In this document: in pieces, positions 32,393-44,532 of the stretch | How the letters are laid out: each line of letters starts with the position of its first letter | How positions within the stretch are numbered: position 1 is the first letter of the stretch | NCBI GenBank assembly: GCA_022432975.1 | Contig: CM039510.1 | Coordinates: 14,588,381 to 14,652,380, forward strand | Direction: 5' to 3' | DNA length: 64,000 nt | From: Begonia masoniana | Lineage: Eukaryota; Streptophyta; Magnoliopsida; Cucurbitales; Begoniaceae | The notes under the pieces: generated by a model | The model's database searches: none | What the model saw: only the letters and a program-made list of their open reading frames with translations | Told to the model about the DNA's origin: nothing | Translations under genes and position numbers: made by a program

Positions 32393-35300
32393 GTTAGTGC
32401 TTGAATTAACAGAGTGTGAGTATAGAGTAATGCTACCTTCGGGTGAACATATGCAATCGGATCATATTTTCTAAGGTAATGTAGTCTCGGTGGGGAATAA
32501 TACCCTTTATACCCGTTTGATAGTTATGGGCATAGAACAGTATGATCTTATCTTGGGGATGGACTGGCTGTCTCGTCATTTCGTCACCATAGACTGCAAA
32601 TCCGGGATGGTGACTTTTCGTCCCCTGAACAGAGAAAAGTTTACCTTCCAGGCAATGAATAGGATAAGTGGGCTGCCAACTTCCTATTCTATGCAGGCCA
32701 GTGAGCAATTTAGAGATAGCTGCTCAGTTTACTTGGCCACGGTGATTGATACTCGGTTATTCAATGAAGTAAAGCCGAGTGACCTTCCTATCATGAAAGA
32801 GTTTACAGAAATCTTTCTCGATGATCTCCCCGATTTACCGCCAGACCGGGAGATTTAATTTGTAATTGATGTATATCCAAGTTCAGGACCTGTTTCTAAG
32901 AACCTGTACAGATTGGCGCCGCCCGAACTAAAAGAGTTAAAGTTTCAGCTAGAAGATTTGTTGGATAATGGATTCATCTGACCTAGCTTTTCTCCATGGG
33001 GTGCGCCAGTTCTGTTCGTTAAGAAGAATGACGGAACTCTCAAGATGTGCATTGACTACAAAGAGTTGAATAAATTGACGGTGAAGAATAAATATCTGTT
33101 GAGGATTGACCTACACTCAGGTTATTATCAGTTGAGAGTCCGACGGGAAGATATTCAAAAGACGGCGTTTCAAACGAGGTATGGGCATAATGAGTTTTTA
33201 GTAATGTCTTTTGGACTTACCAATGCCCCCGCAGCTTTCATGGACCTAATGAATCGCGTCTTTAAGGAGTATTTGAACAAGTTTGTCGTCATTTTTATTG
33301 ATGACATCTTGATCTATTATAAAACGAAGAAGGAACACAAGGAGCAACTACGGATCATCTTAAGGATTTTAAAACAACACCAACTTTATCCGACGTTCTC
33401 CAAGTGTGAATTTTGGCTAGACCAAATTAGTTTCCTCGGCCACATTATATCTCAGGAGGGGATTTCTGTGGATCCGACTAAGATTCAAGTTGTCAAAGAT
33501 TGGCCACAGCCTAAGAATGTACGATAGGTACGAGGGTTTCTTGGATTGGCATGGTATTATCGGAAGTTCATTGAAGGATTTTCGAAGATCGTTGTTCCTC
33601 TGTCCCGATTGACAAGAAATATTGAGAAATTTGTATGGACAGCTGCATGCGACAAGAGTTTTCAGGTGCTGAAACAGAAATTGACTACAACTCCAGTTTT
33701 GACACTGCCAGTTGAGAGCGACAAGTTCAGCATATACTGTGTTGCGTCTAAGGTTGGACTTGGATGCGTACTTATGCAGGAAGGAAGGGTTATCGTGTGA
33801 TGACCCGAATGGAATCTGTACGTATGTGTACGACTGCGGGGCAAACCTCGGGTTGCGGGGTGGATGGATCCCGGACTCGAGTATAGACGAATCCCTGGTC
33901 TTAAAAGAGGGGCTCGTCACAATCCCACATCGCTTGGGGAAGTATATGGAAATGAAACATATGTAAAGGGACCCTCCCAACATAGCAAGACGCGTTTTGG
34001 AGCACAATTGACAACGGATCCCATAAGAACTCCGAAGTTAAAAGTTCTTCGGCGAGAGCAATTCCAGGTTGGGTGACCTTCTGGGAAGTTCTCGCCAAAC
34101 AAAGCCGTGAGGGGAGGATATTGGGCTACGACCCAATCCCCAGAGCGGACAATATCTTGCTGGGATAAGGGGTCGTTACATATCGCATATGCTTCTCGGC
34201 AATTAAAGCTGTATGAGCAGAATTATCCGACGCACGACCTGGAGTTGGCAGCCGTCGTCTTCGCACTGAAGATTTGGAGACATTATCTGTATGGACAACA
34301 GTGCGAAGTATTTTTCGAACACAGGAGTCTGAAATATCTGTTTACGCAGAAGGAATTGAACATGCGACAATGAAGGTGGTTGGAGTTTGTCAAAGACTAC
34401 AACTTCAAGATTAAATACCACCCGGGAAAGGCAAATAAGGTCGCTGATGCCTTAAGCAGAATGCCTTCAACGAGTCAACCTTCGCTTGCACCAATGTCGA
34501 TAGCATTAAAAACGGAGATTGTGAAGTTTAAGGTGGAGATCGTTACCGAGTTGTCCAATATGCTTGCAAATATCTCACTAAGGCCAACAATACTAGACAA
34601 AATCCGAGAAGCTCAAAAAAAAAGACTTGGAGTGTGAGAAGTATCGATTGAGCATGACATTCGAGGACTCGTCCGATTTTAATTTTTTGCATGATGGTGT
34701 ATTAAAATTCAGGCATAGGTGGTACGTGCCTAATGAGGAGGAATTGAAAAGAGAGATTTTGACAAAAGCACACTCCTCGGCCTACTCTGTGCATCCAAGC
34801 AGTACGAGGATGTATAGAGACCTGAAAAAATACTTCTGGTGGCCGAATACGAAAAGAGACGTTGCCAGGTACGTGGAAACCTGTTTGGTTTGCCAACAGA
34901 TCAAGGCAGAGTACCAAAGGCTGGCAGGTACCTTGCAGCCACTGCTGATTCCGGAGTGGAAATGGGAACAAATTTCCATGGATTTTATAGTTGGACTCCC
35001 AAAGACGACGAAAGGACACGATGGAATCTAGGTAATAGTGGACCGTTTGACAAAATCGACCCACTTCCTACCAGTAAAAATAACATATTCCATGGATTAT
35101 CTTGCCGAGCTTTATGTATAGAAGGTTGTCAAACTACACGGGATTCCAATTTTGATAATTTTGGATCGAAACCTAAGATTTACTTCCAAGTTTTAGAAAA
35201 TTCTATATAAAGCCATGGGGACACAACTGAATTTCACCATAACATTTCATCGTCAGACTGATGGACAGACAGAAAAAACGAATCAGATTTTGGAAGATAT

Positions 35301-35883
35301 GCTTAGAGCGTGTGTGTTGGAATTCCAAGGCTCGTGGAGTAAATATTTGCCTTTGATTGAGTTTTCGTACAACAATAGCTTTCAGACTACGATCGTCATG
35401 GCTCCATATGAAGCATTGTATTGTCAGAAGTGTAGATCCCTGCTATTTTGGGACGAGGTTGGCGAAGCCAGTATAATCGGCCAAGATATTTTACAGCAGA
35501 CTACAAAGAAGATTGCTATTATCAGACAACGTATTGAGGTAACACAAAGTCATCAGAAAAGCTATGCCGATAACAGACGGAGGGAATTAAAGTTCAACGA
35601 GGGCGACGAAGTATACCTAAAGATTTTCCCATTCAAAGGTGTTATGAGGTTTGGAAAAAAGGGCAAGCTAAGTCCTCGTTATGTGGGGCCCTTCTTGATT
35701 GTGAAGAAGATCGGAAAGACGGCATATCGGCTACAGCTTCCGGCTTCCATGGAGGGCATCCACGATGTGTTTCACATATCCATGCTCAGGAAATGCGTGC
35801 GTGATCCATCGCATATCGTTGAAGCACGAGAGATTGAGGTTCAACCAACACTGACTTATATGGAGAAGCCAGTGCGGATTTAG
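32393..35883 (+). pseudogene. Element A pol (RT, RNase H, integrase), interrupted by a solo LTR
   Basis: The protease C-terminal part reads IEQYDLILGMDWLSRH at about 32530. RT begins near 32860 with stops at 32857 and 32978. The segment corresponding to [18 protein letters not shown] in D is deleted between NKYLL and [10 protein letters not shown] (about 33095). The catalytic FIDDILIYY is at about 33295. RNase H is split at 33795 by the solo LTR and continues at 34186 ([20 protein letters not shown]). Integrase follows from 34627 with HX3H-type AHSSAYSVHPSSTRMYRD and CLVCQQIK. Its core region has stops near 35030 and 35120, and FHRQTDGQTEKTNQ, GPFLIVKKIGKTAYRLQLP and FHISMLRKCV follow. The last open stretch ends at 35883, and only a decayed chromodomain follows. 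Confidence 0.9.
33796..34180 (+). mobile_element. Solo LTR of the TRIM family in A RNase H
   Basis: 385 bp, TGTGATGACCC...GGTCGTTACA, with TATCG at 33791-33795 and 34181-34185. Removing it and one duplication restores the RNase H reading VIAYASRQL. It is homologous to the 29962-31014 LTRs in the opposite orientation and more diverged in its first 100 bp. Confidence 0.93.
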
Positions 35884-36035
35884 AGTCCTCTATCAAGGTG
35901 TACGCAACAAAAAAATTCCGCTAGTGAAAATTCTGTGGCAGAACCACGATGTATAAGAAGCCACCTGGGAGAGACAACAAGACATGATGGCTAATTACCC
36001 AGAATTATTTGTGTAATCAAATTTTGAGTACAAAA

Positions 36036-36056
36036 TTTTAATTAAGATGGATGGAA
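36036..36056 (+). other. Element A polypurine tract region
   Basis: AATTTTAATTAAGATGGATGGAA immediately before the 3' LTR, the counterpart of AATTAAGGTGGGTAGAA in I. Confidence 0.6.
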
Positions 36057-38206
36057 TGTAACATCCGGGACTTTTGTGTAATATATTAACAAATGTGTGT
36101 GGAAGGAAATGTAAGGAGAAACCAAACTAAGTTCAACCAAGCAAACAACTAGTTTGAGGGGCAAGTTAGGAAGTAAAAAAAGGTTAGTTGGGAGCACCAA
36201 GTGAGAGTGTGACATGTGTCAATCTTGTTGAAGAAGCTTGACAAAGGCAACACCTTCCTTTTCTCTCCCTTATGAGAAACCACTTTCACTTTCACTCTTT
36301 CTTCCTTTTCCTTTCACAGCCAAGAAATTTCTCTCTTCCCCTACGATTCTTCACGGTTCAACAGCTCCTCCTCCAACTGATCAATTTCCTTCACGTTTCC
36401 TTCATAAACTGCGACCCTAGGTAAGTTTCTAACATTTTGGATGTTAGTCTTCGATTTTTATAGAGTTGTTATACGATTAGGGTTTGTTGAGTTAGGGATT
36501 GAAACTCTGGAATTTGTGGTAAATCGATTATTTAAGCTCAGTTTTAATGTCGTGTATTGTGAATTGGCTTAGGTGAACAAAGCTCACGGATAGTGCTCGG
36601 TGTGCTGAGGACCCAAGGTAAGTCTTCGTGACTTGCTTGGCCGATTTAGCCTACACCATAAGAGAAATCGTCAATTAAGGATATTTGGTGATTTTAGTGT
36701 TAATGGTAGGTTCAATGGGTAGTTTAGAATATTCGTTGTGCTAGAAGGTTTTTACTAGGTTCTATGTACTGTTTATGTTTTCTTTAAGATTAATGCATTG
36801 TACATGTCCATGTACCATGTTTTCGAGAAAGTATGAAAATGAACTTCCGCACTATGTTTTCATGAAAAAGGAAAAGACTAATAAAAAGATATGAATGCAC
36901 GTAACTATGGTCATGTCGGGGTGGGATTCAGACATGGCTGTCCTGAGAGGAGGAGCATGTTTTCCTCCCGGCATATGGAAAGGGCTATCTAACCGCGAGA
37001 TGTGCCCTCTCCATCAAGTGAGAGTCAACCCCCGGTGACATCCTCTACTATGAAACTAAAGAATGAAAGAAATGCATAATTTTCTGAATGGCATATGCAT
37101 AGCATGCATTTTCATTTATGTAGATTTATTGAGCCTTTAGCACATAGAATGTCTCTATGGTGTAGGTGATATTGAAGGAAGTGAGAATGACATCCCTCTG
37201 CAAGATGAATAAGCTGGTTGAAGAGGAATGCCTATTGGAGTGCGCTGTGCAGTTGATGCGAATTCTGACCCGTGGGAGCAAAAGACTAAGTATTTTAAGG
37301 TTTTGGGGTTTATGTTGGGCTGAAGGGTGATGAAATAGCTAGAAAAGAAAATGTATAGTTGATTCAGTTTAGGGTGCTTGGTACTGGATAACTTGAATTA
37401 TAGAATTGTATTTTGGTGATTGAAGAAAGTATGAGATAGTGGCCTTATAACATGATGGATCGTGTTTTAGTATGATTAATGGAGGAAGAAGGGGTAATGA
37501 AGTATCACTCTGGAAATAAAAATCGAGAGAGCCAGCCGACTGATCGCCAGGGGAGGCGATCGATCGGTAGACGTCTAACTCTGCCTAAGTTTTTGTTAAG
37601 TATTTTAGTAAGGGAGAAAGTCGTCCAAATTCTGTGGACGAGAAAGTCGTCCAAAGTCTGTGGACGAGACAATCGTCCAACGTCTGTGGACGAGAAAGTC
37701 GTCCAAAGTCTGTGGACGAGAAAGTCGTTTAAAGTCTGTGGACGAGACAGTCGTCTAAAGTCTATGGACGAATAAAGTCCGTGAAAAAATAAATGTTGTG
37801 GACGATAACGTCGTCCGATCCCGTGGACGATAACGCATCGTCGTCCAAATGTTGTGGACGATAACGTTGTCCGATTCTGTGGACGACAACGTCGACCGAT
37901 CTCATTACAGAGACCACATCGACCCCCACTGTACCATTCGTCCAAACTCGTTAGGTAGTGTTGTCTTCCAAAAAGAGTTGACCATACTGTTCATTTGATG
38001 AAACCCGATAGGAACTGTTGTCTTCCAAAGAGTGTTGTCGGCTAATTCTCCTTAGTAATTCGGTATGAGACGGAAACGTTAGTATGTCTTCTGCTAAATG
38101 AATCAATTGTCTGTACACGAGTAAGATTAATGGATGATGACAAAAAATTCAAGTTTTACGAGATTTTTAAGAATAGTAACAAGGGTAGAATTTACGGGAC
38201 GTTACA
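36057..38206 (+). repeat. Element A 3' LTR, 2150 bp, complete
   Basis: TGTAACATCCGGGAC...GGGACGTTACA, followed by ATTAC. It is the reference for the interrupted 5' LTR and holds the same blocks. The minisatellite of GTCGTCCAAAGTCTGTGGACGA lies at 37617-37890. Confidence 0.93.
36573..37212 (+). other. Candidate spliced mini-exon pair in A 3' LTR
   Basis: 36573-36617 (45 nt; GGCTTAG| and CCAAG|GTAAGT) joins to 37166-37212 (47 nt after GGTGTAG|, ending TAA). The open frame reads RIVLGVLRTQG, then DIEGSENDIPLQDE. A donor-like CCCTAG|GTAAGT at 36420 would start an upstream intron of 152 nt. Confidence 0.42.
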
Positions 38207-38211
38207 ATTAC

Positions 38212-39264
38212 TCGCTTGTTTGGACACTGGGAAGCAATATGCCCTAATCCAAGGTACTTGAAACACTTAATCTCCCTTGTCCTTGGCCAAGTGGTATCTA
38301 CTACCACATTCTTGTCTTCTATTCCTTTTATAGGCCAACTATTTGTATTGGAGCCATTTTATTCTACTTTGGATGGAGGCTTGAAAGAGTTGGTATTCTT
38401 TGGGAAGAACCGGTTACTAGCTCCTTTCCTTATTCTTTTGATTTGCCTCTGAATCTTCATGGTAAGTTGAATGACAACATCCATCGAGTCAAAGGTTTGT
38501 AATTTGACAATATCTGTAATCTCTCTATTCAAATCTCTTATGAATCTTGCAATAACTTGTTCTTCGAGTTCGTCCAATTCATTCCTCATCTTGAGCGTCT
38601 AAAACTCGATTAGATATTCTTCCACAAATAAAGTGTCTTGTTTCAAATTTTGCATTTACAAAAATAACTCTTGTTTGTAGTGACTTGGCACAAACCTCTT
38701 TCTCATCAAGGCCTTCATAACTCTCCAAGTAACAATGTCCGCATCATTCTCAATCCTTCTTTGAGCCCTTAAATTATCCTACCATAAACTAGCATAACTT
38801 GCAAGCTCCAAAGAGACTAATTGTATCTCCACCATCTTCGAATAGTTATAGTAATCAAACATTTTCTCCGCATTTTCCACCAAATCTAGAAATATTTCAC
38901 CATTACAAGATCCTTTTAAGGAAGGAATGAATACCTTAGCATGCTTCTCTTCGTTACTAGGAACGTATCTTGCATGTGGACTATCATAAACTTCATCCTC
39001 GGAATCCTCCTCTTCAAAGATTACACGACGATTTTTCCTCCTTCTTGGGTTCTCGATTCCCTTCTCATACATTGGGGTTTGAGGGGCCTTCACATGCTAG
39101 TCCTTTGACTCTAACAAAAGTTTGTGAAGAGTATCAAATTTTTTGTTTAGTTCATCAAGATGTCCTTGAACACTAGACTCATCCTCTTATGGGCTAGGTG
39201 CTTTGGTTGCTTGAGTGGCACTGTCACGGTTTTGAGGATTGTTTGATGCATTCCTTGTCATCAT
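38212..39264 (-). pseudogene. Element F gag
   Basis: ATG at 39264 on the minus strand (MMTRNASNN), stops at about 39188 and 39099, then PSLKGSCNGEIFLDLVENAEKM and LASYASLW. A stop at 38776-38778 stands where B and C have WW. ALMRKRFVPSHYKQELFL, ARFIRDLNREITD and the knuckle CFKYLGLGHIASQCPNKR at about 38265-38212 follow. A is inserted directly after this knuckle. The matching C and B segments confirm one family. Confidence 0.9.
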
Positions 39265-39315
39265 CTTAAGTAAATAAAATACCAGTAAATAGTGGGAAAG
39301 AGCAAGAAAAAATAG

Positions 39316-39328
39316 GGCTCTGATACCA
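39316..39328 (-). other. Element F primer-binding site (tRNA-iMet)
   Basis: Minus strand TGGTATCAGAGCC, two bases after the LTR end at 39331. Confidence 0.9.
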
Positions 39329-39330
39329 AA

Positions 39331-40359
39331 TGACTTGCTTCAACTAGGGAGGGGGCCAATAATTCACTAGAACTCGGCCATTGATAAAACAACAAAAACT
39401 GAAAAATGGACTGATTTACTTGGACTATAACTCAACCAAAATAACTACAAATGAGATGAAACTTTAATAGGTTCTTCCTCTAGAAGCAATGGAAATACAT
39501 GTTAAGAACCAGGGTCTAACTCAAAGGAAATGGATAAGTATGGATGAAGGGGTGCGTGCTGGTCTGGAAGGTGATAAAGGTGCACCTCCTTAGGTTTATG
39601 GCTCTTTTTGAGGAAGAGCTCTCCAATTTGCTGGGAAGTGAACTTTGTACACCCTTACTAAATGTTCTACCTTCAGGGGAGAAGTATGGAAATGAGCAAT
39701 ATTGATGGAATTCACTACACTCACGAAAATGGAAACCAACATTTTCCACACGCTCAGATATGACTCACCGAGGGAATGTGGAGACTTGACGCCGACGACT
39801 ACAAGGACTGAAAGAAGATGAACTTCAAGTTTCTATTGCAAAATGTGCTGCCCATCAGTAGCTATAAGGGTGGTTTAAATACCACAACTCTTTAAAACAT
39901 TAAGGTTCAAGTGATCGATCAATAAAACTAGGACAACATAAGTTACCATTGGCCAAATGCTTTAGCCAAGTACAAGCTTGTTTTGACAATTTTGGCAAAA
40001 CTCTTCTTCTCTCCACATGTCACTTTCAAGTGGTCCATTTTACCACAAAACACAGCCTAATGAGGCCCCCTAATGCAAATGTGTTCAGACACAAGTTAAA
40101 AGAGAACTATTGGAAACTTATAGAAAATAAACTAAACTTTCAGTTACATCACTTTGTTTCAAGGGAGACATTGGTCATTTCTTCAATTTCGGTTTGGTGT
40201 TGATGTGTCTCCCAGGTCAAGAAGTGGAAGGGCTTCACCTTGTCTTGTGTGCTAGCCTCTAGCTTCAATTGGTCTTCAAATATGTTACCTACAGATTGAG
40301 CACACAAATTAGTTAAAGTCTTGGATTGAGATCGGGTGGTTGCTCCCCTGGGCACATCA
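39331..40359 (-). repeat. Element F 5' LTR, 1029 bp
   Basis: Minus-strand TGATGTGCCCAGG (40359) to GAAGCAAGTCA (39331). Its first part still encodes a CRM-type pol tail (VPRGATTRSQ...), as the B and C LTRs do. It contains no promoter I can place with confidence. Confidence 0.8.
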
Positions 40360-41760
40360 TTTAAGGTGTCAATTGTTGGGATAATTTTTAGTGTCGACCA
40401 GTGGGTCGACCCCCCTTACAAGTGTCGAATGGTTTATATTTTTATGGACTGAGTCTTTAGTCCCGGTTTATGACTTATCCTTGTGTCTTCTCTTAGTGTC
40501 AAGTGAGATAATCATAATGTTGGTTTTGTTTTAGGCACAGACGATTTCGATGATTTCGAGCCAGTTGCTGAAGTTGCTCCTCTAGCTGGAAGAAGAAGCG
40601 TTTGACGTAAAGGTAGGACTTTTATATTATGTACATTGAATTGCTTCATTGTTTTCTAAAAGCCTATTTTGGTGAGTTGTCACCTATAGAAAATCTGACG
40701 AGTCTTGTCGCCAACACGTTAGTATTTTTACATGTATGTACGATTTACACGTTTACCAATTATGTATAGTTTTTATATTGTTGTGATGGAGAATTTATTC
40801 TCGTGATACTTTGGATGATCTTGGTGTCAAAGTATTAGTATGACATCCCAGCGCACCTTCTGCTACATGAAGGTTGTCTTGCTTGCACGTTACAAAATAG
40901 ATAATAGGGGGTGATGACTCGCTCCATGAATTTCGAATTTCTAAACTTGATAATGATATTTGTTATTTATCGTTTATACGAGTTGCTTCGTAGATAACCA
41001 TTGTTCACTAACAACTCAGGTAACGGGGCTAGATCTTCAGATCGCACGTTGCTTATATTTCTTTTTTCTGGCTCATGAGGTGTTGTTGGATTTCAGTCGC
41101 GTCTTTCTATGTTTATGTGTCAGAGGGGTCTTTGAATGACCTTCCTTTTTCACTGAGGTGATTTCTATTTGATAAGTACAATGATGATGTATTTTCATAT
41201 ACTTATCTATGTATATGTTGATGTTTAACTTAATGCCTCATCGGTGGCTTTAGAGCTTGTTACCTTAAAATGGTGAAAATGAGTTTTCAATGGAACGATG
41301 TTTTGAAAACAATTTTGTTATCCCGTCATGTTTTGAAATAAAATGTAAAAGAAGCTTTACATTTATTTAATATAACATTTCTACTAGGTTAGTCACTCAC
41401 TCCAAACGAGCCCTCCATTTCTAGAAAAGAACAAAAACAACGAACAGCTGGAGTTTGGAAGCACTTATCTTTATTTGTTTCCTTGTTTAGTGTTTATTTG
41501 ATTTTCTTGGTGATGATTTATCTTACATTTAAGTTTGTATAAGATTAACTTTTTGAATTTGAATACTTAGATCTTATTAAACTACTTTTACTTTATCATA
41601 CTATTATATCTTCAATAACTGTGTGAATATTTGCTTTTGATTAATTTTCAAGTTTTTCGTTGCGAACCAAACCTTTGGCTAGGTGATCAGGTCCTATCCA
41701 AAGATCGGGTCGTTTGACCAGCATTTTGTTAGGCCCGCATCTGAGTCGTGATAGAGTAGG
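40360..41760 (+). repeat. Probable LTR remnant of a further Tekay-like element
   Basis: No domain is present. A block at 40520-40620 has the same design as the other Tekay-type LTRs: GTTTTGTTTTAG| followed by an open acidic stretch (40535-40605: TDDFDDFEPVAEVAPLAGRRSV) and a stop. The phase begins with GC, again completing a glycine codon. A GTTACA-like end is not visible; the right limit is a guess near GAGTCGTGATAG at 41745. Confidence 0.35.
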
Positions 41761-44532
41761 TACTATGCAATTTTTCTATTTGTGAATAAATAGATTGTAT
41801 GATTGAAATTACCATCATAATTGTATTTTTGGTTGATTTGTTTTAGGATTTATTTAAATTTTGAATTTTCATTATTTCAATTGTAAATTAAATTTCTTTT
41901 GGGTAATATATCATGTTTTGTAATGTTACTGTGGAGATCTAAGACTTGAAAACGATTAAATCAGTATTCATCACGGAATTGATCCGCTGATAAATTTCGA
42001 AAAGGGCACTCAGATGATAATGCACAATTATTCACAAATTTTATTTTATTTTATATGTTTGATATTCATAGTGCAGCATAATCATGCATTTTCGTGTCAT
42101 ATGGAATTCAATATGGGACCTGCTCATTTTTCTCTTGCATTGCCATGCATTTACGATCATGTTTATAATTCATGTCTTTTTAATAATTTTTTTTTATCAA
42201 AACTAAAGGGATATAATTTGATTAAATCATTATATTATATTCATGAATTAAATGTGAGAAAATTAAATTTTATAAAAGTTTTAATTGCTAAAAATTTTAC
42301 GATATTTTTATTAGCCTTAAATAAATTTTTTATTTATTATTAATTTTTATAATATTGTATGTAAGAATTAATTAATTCCATCAGTTAATTTTTATTTAGG
42401 TTTTGTAAAATATGAGATATTCTAAAAAAATGATTTTAGTTCTAAATAATGAGTTGGAGCGGATAATTAGACGTAACTTACCATGATTTTCACAGTTGAT
42501 GCAACATCGTGACATTGAAGCTCCGATATGATTTATTATTGAAAGAAAGTGTTCACTTAAGTTAATTTTGTTGACCACCTTAAGAGGACAACTATAATTT
42601 AATTTTCATAAAATCAAAATAATTGTATATACTGATGAAAATATGACTAAGCGTGTTAGTCACATTTTGACCAAATAATTCGTTAAATTAATAAATTTAA
42701 AAATTACGAGATAATGTTGCCTAGACAAAATTGGTGGCTGATTTCACTTGTTTTTGATTTTGATGTCCAGTTCGGGTACAAGAACCGTCCATGTTTTAAT
42801 TACAATGAGAAAAATACATAGTCAAAGTGGCCTTAATCTTTGAATATATCTACTTTTGAATATTTAATGTTGTTTTACGGAAAATACGGTCAATGCCACC
42901 ATCTTCAAGGTACCCATGGTGGCCTAGAATGGGTCGTGCTTATTGGTCGGGGAATGGAACGTGAAGCAGACTATTTTCTTTCGTTGCGTTCTTTTTGTTC
43001 AATTTGTTCCTTGCCCTTTGGAATGAAGAAATTGGAGCTGAGTTAGGTTTTTACAAGTGAAAAAATCAAATCAAATTGAACTGAAAAATTGATTGGTGCG
43101 ATTCGAAATTCTGTCTCACCTCTTCAAATCTTCATTTTGAAACATACCAAATCAGCCGATGCAAACATTTCTTGCCTCCTCTCAAGACCTTCAAGATCTG
43201 TCTCGATTTCTTGTCATAAGAATAACATCAGTCACTGAAAATTTACTAATAAAAATGAATTAAATTGCCAAATCTTAATTATTATACACAACATTTTCAA
43301 TTACTTTTTGCATTGACTTCCTTTTTAATTTAACGAAAACATTTATGAATAAAAAAAAAGTGAAATATAAAGTTGTTTTTTTAATATATATTTATTATAA
43401 TTTTTTGTATTTTCCAAAACCATTTTCTTGTATTTTTTAGATTCAGATTGAGAATTGAATTTCAAGATTTCCTCAATCGCTTTAACTTAGACCTTAAAAC
43501 ATTAGTCATCATCTATAATTTAAAATCCGAAAGCCTAATCGCAATTGAACATAGTTTAATTAATTGTTTATCAACACCGCCCTTAATTATGAGGAACAGC
43601 ATTTTATTGGCCCACGACCACATCTCATATACCCATTTTATCCTCATTTCTTACGACAAGAGAGGGAGAAAAATGACATTTCACGAACACCGTTTGATTT
43701 TCTGCAAACAAAGTCAATTCCTAACGGTATCTCTCTACCGACCACCGACCTACTACTTGGGACTCGCTTTCTCATATTAATTTTAAAATAAGATTATTTC
43801 AATTTTAATTTTAATTGATCACTAGCGTGTTGTGATCTCTTATAATAGATTATTCATATAATTAAAATAATTTAATTAAAATGAAATAATTATTCTAATA
43901 TATTTGTAACATATAATATTAAATTGTATTATTATCGCTATCATTCCCATTTGTGATACTCTATGATGTGAAAAGTTGTGATAGACAATAACAGCAACTC
44001 CACGTTTACATAAATCATTTAATAATACAATAATTTAATTTCAATTTTATTTAATTGTAAACAAACGAAGAAAATGATGTGTTTGTATTTTTGTGTGGGT
44101 TCTCTTATAATTGAGTCCAAGTTTCAATTTTCAACTCACTTACCGAAAATGCGTAACTACTCCCACCCAAGAGAAAATTACATTGCAAGCAAAATATTCT
44201 GCATTTTTTGATATAATATTTTTTACTACAAATAATTAAATGAATTTCTTAGAGTAATAAATTTGAGTTTGGACAGTTGATATTTAAAATGCTGAATTTA
44301 ATTTTATAGAAATTAAAAGAAAAACAGAAATAGACTGTCCCTACAGCTATTCTTTTGTAGTTTGGCGAAGAAGGCAGAAGCACGGGCAGCGTAAAGAAGC
44401 CAACATGGGAAAGCATTTAGGTCTACAGACAAGAGGCTGTTTTTATTAGACATGGCCAATCACTTTCAACCCTCCAATACCCATTACAATACAAAATAAT
44501 CTTCCTGTCTCAAAAAATAATAATAATAATAA
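41761..44532. other. AT-rich intergenic DNA, no gene recognised
   Basis: The stretch is strongly AT-rich. Short open frames at 42014-42343, 42840-43046 and 43448-43780 have no recognisable domain, biased composition and no neighbouring signals. I see no retroelement termini here. It could hold distal regulatory DNA of the ERF gene or old decayed transposons. Confidence 0.5.

Larger units (their letters stand above)
21319..38206 (+). mobile_element. Element A: Tekay-like Ty3/gypsy chromovirus inserted in F, carrying three later insertions
   Basis: LTRs start TGTAACAT and end GGGACGTTACA. ATTAC is duplicated at 21314-21318 and 38207-38211. Plus-strand order is 5' LTR (21319-21600 and 28668-31601, split by B), PBS 31606, gag, pol (split by a solo LTR), polypurine tract, and 3' LTR 36057-38206. 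The TRIM element sits in the 5' LTR. Stripped of later insertions, A was about 8.4 kb. The gag lacks its C-terminal part and the protease is lost, so A is defective even apart from point mutations. Insertion hit the zinc-knuckle coding of F. Confidence 0.93.

Noticed and set aside
42014..43791. Three short ORFs in the AT-rich region (109, 68 and 110 codons)
   Set aside because: No recognisable motif, biased residue content, no promoter or splice context; consistent with chance.
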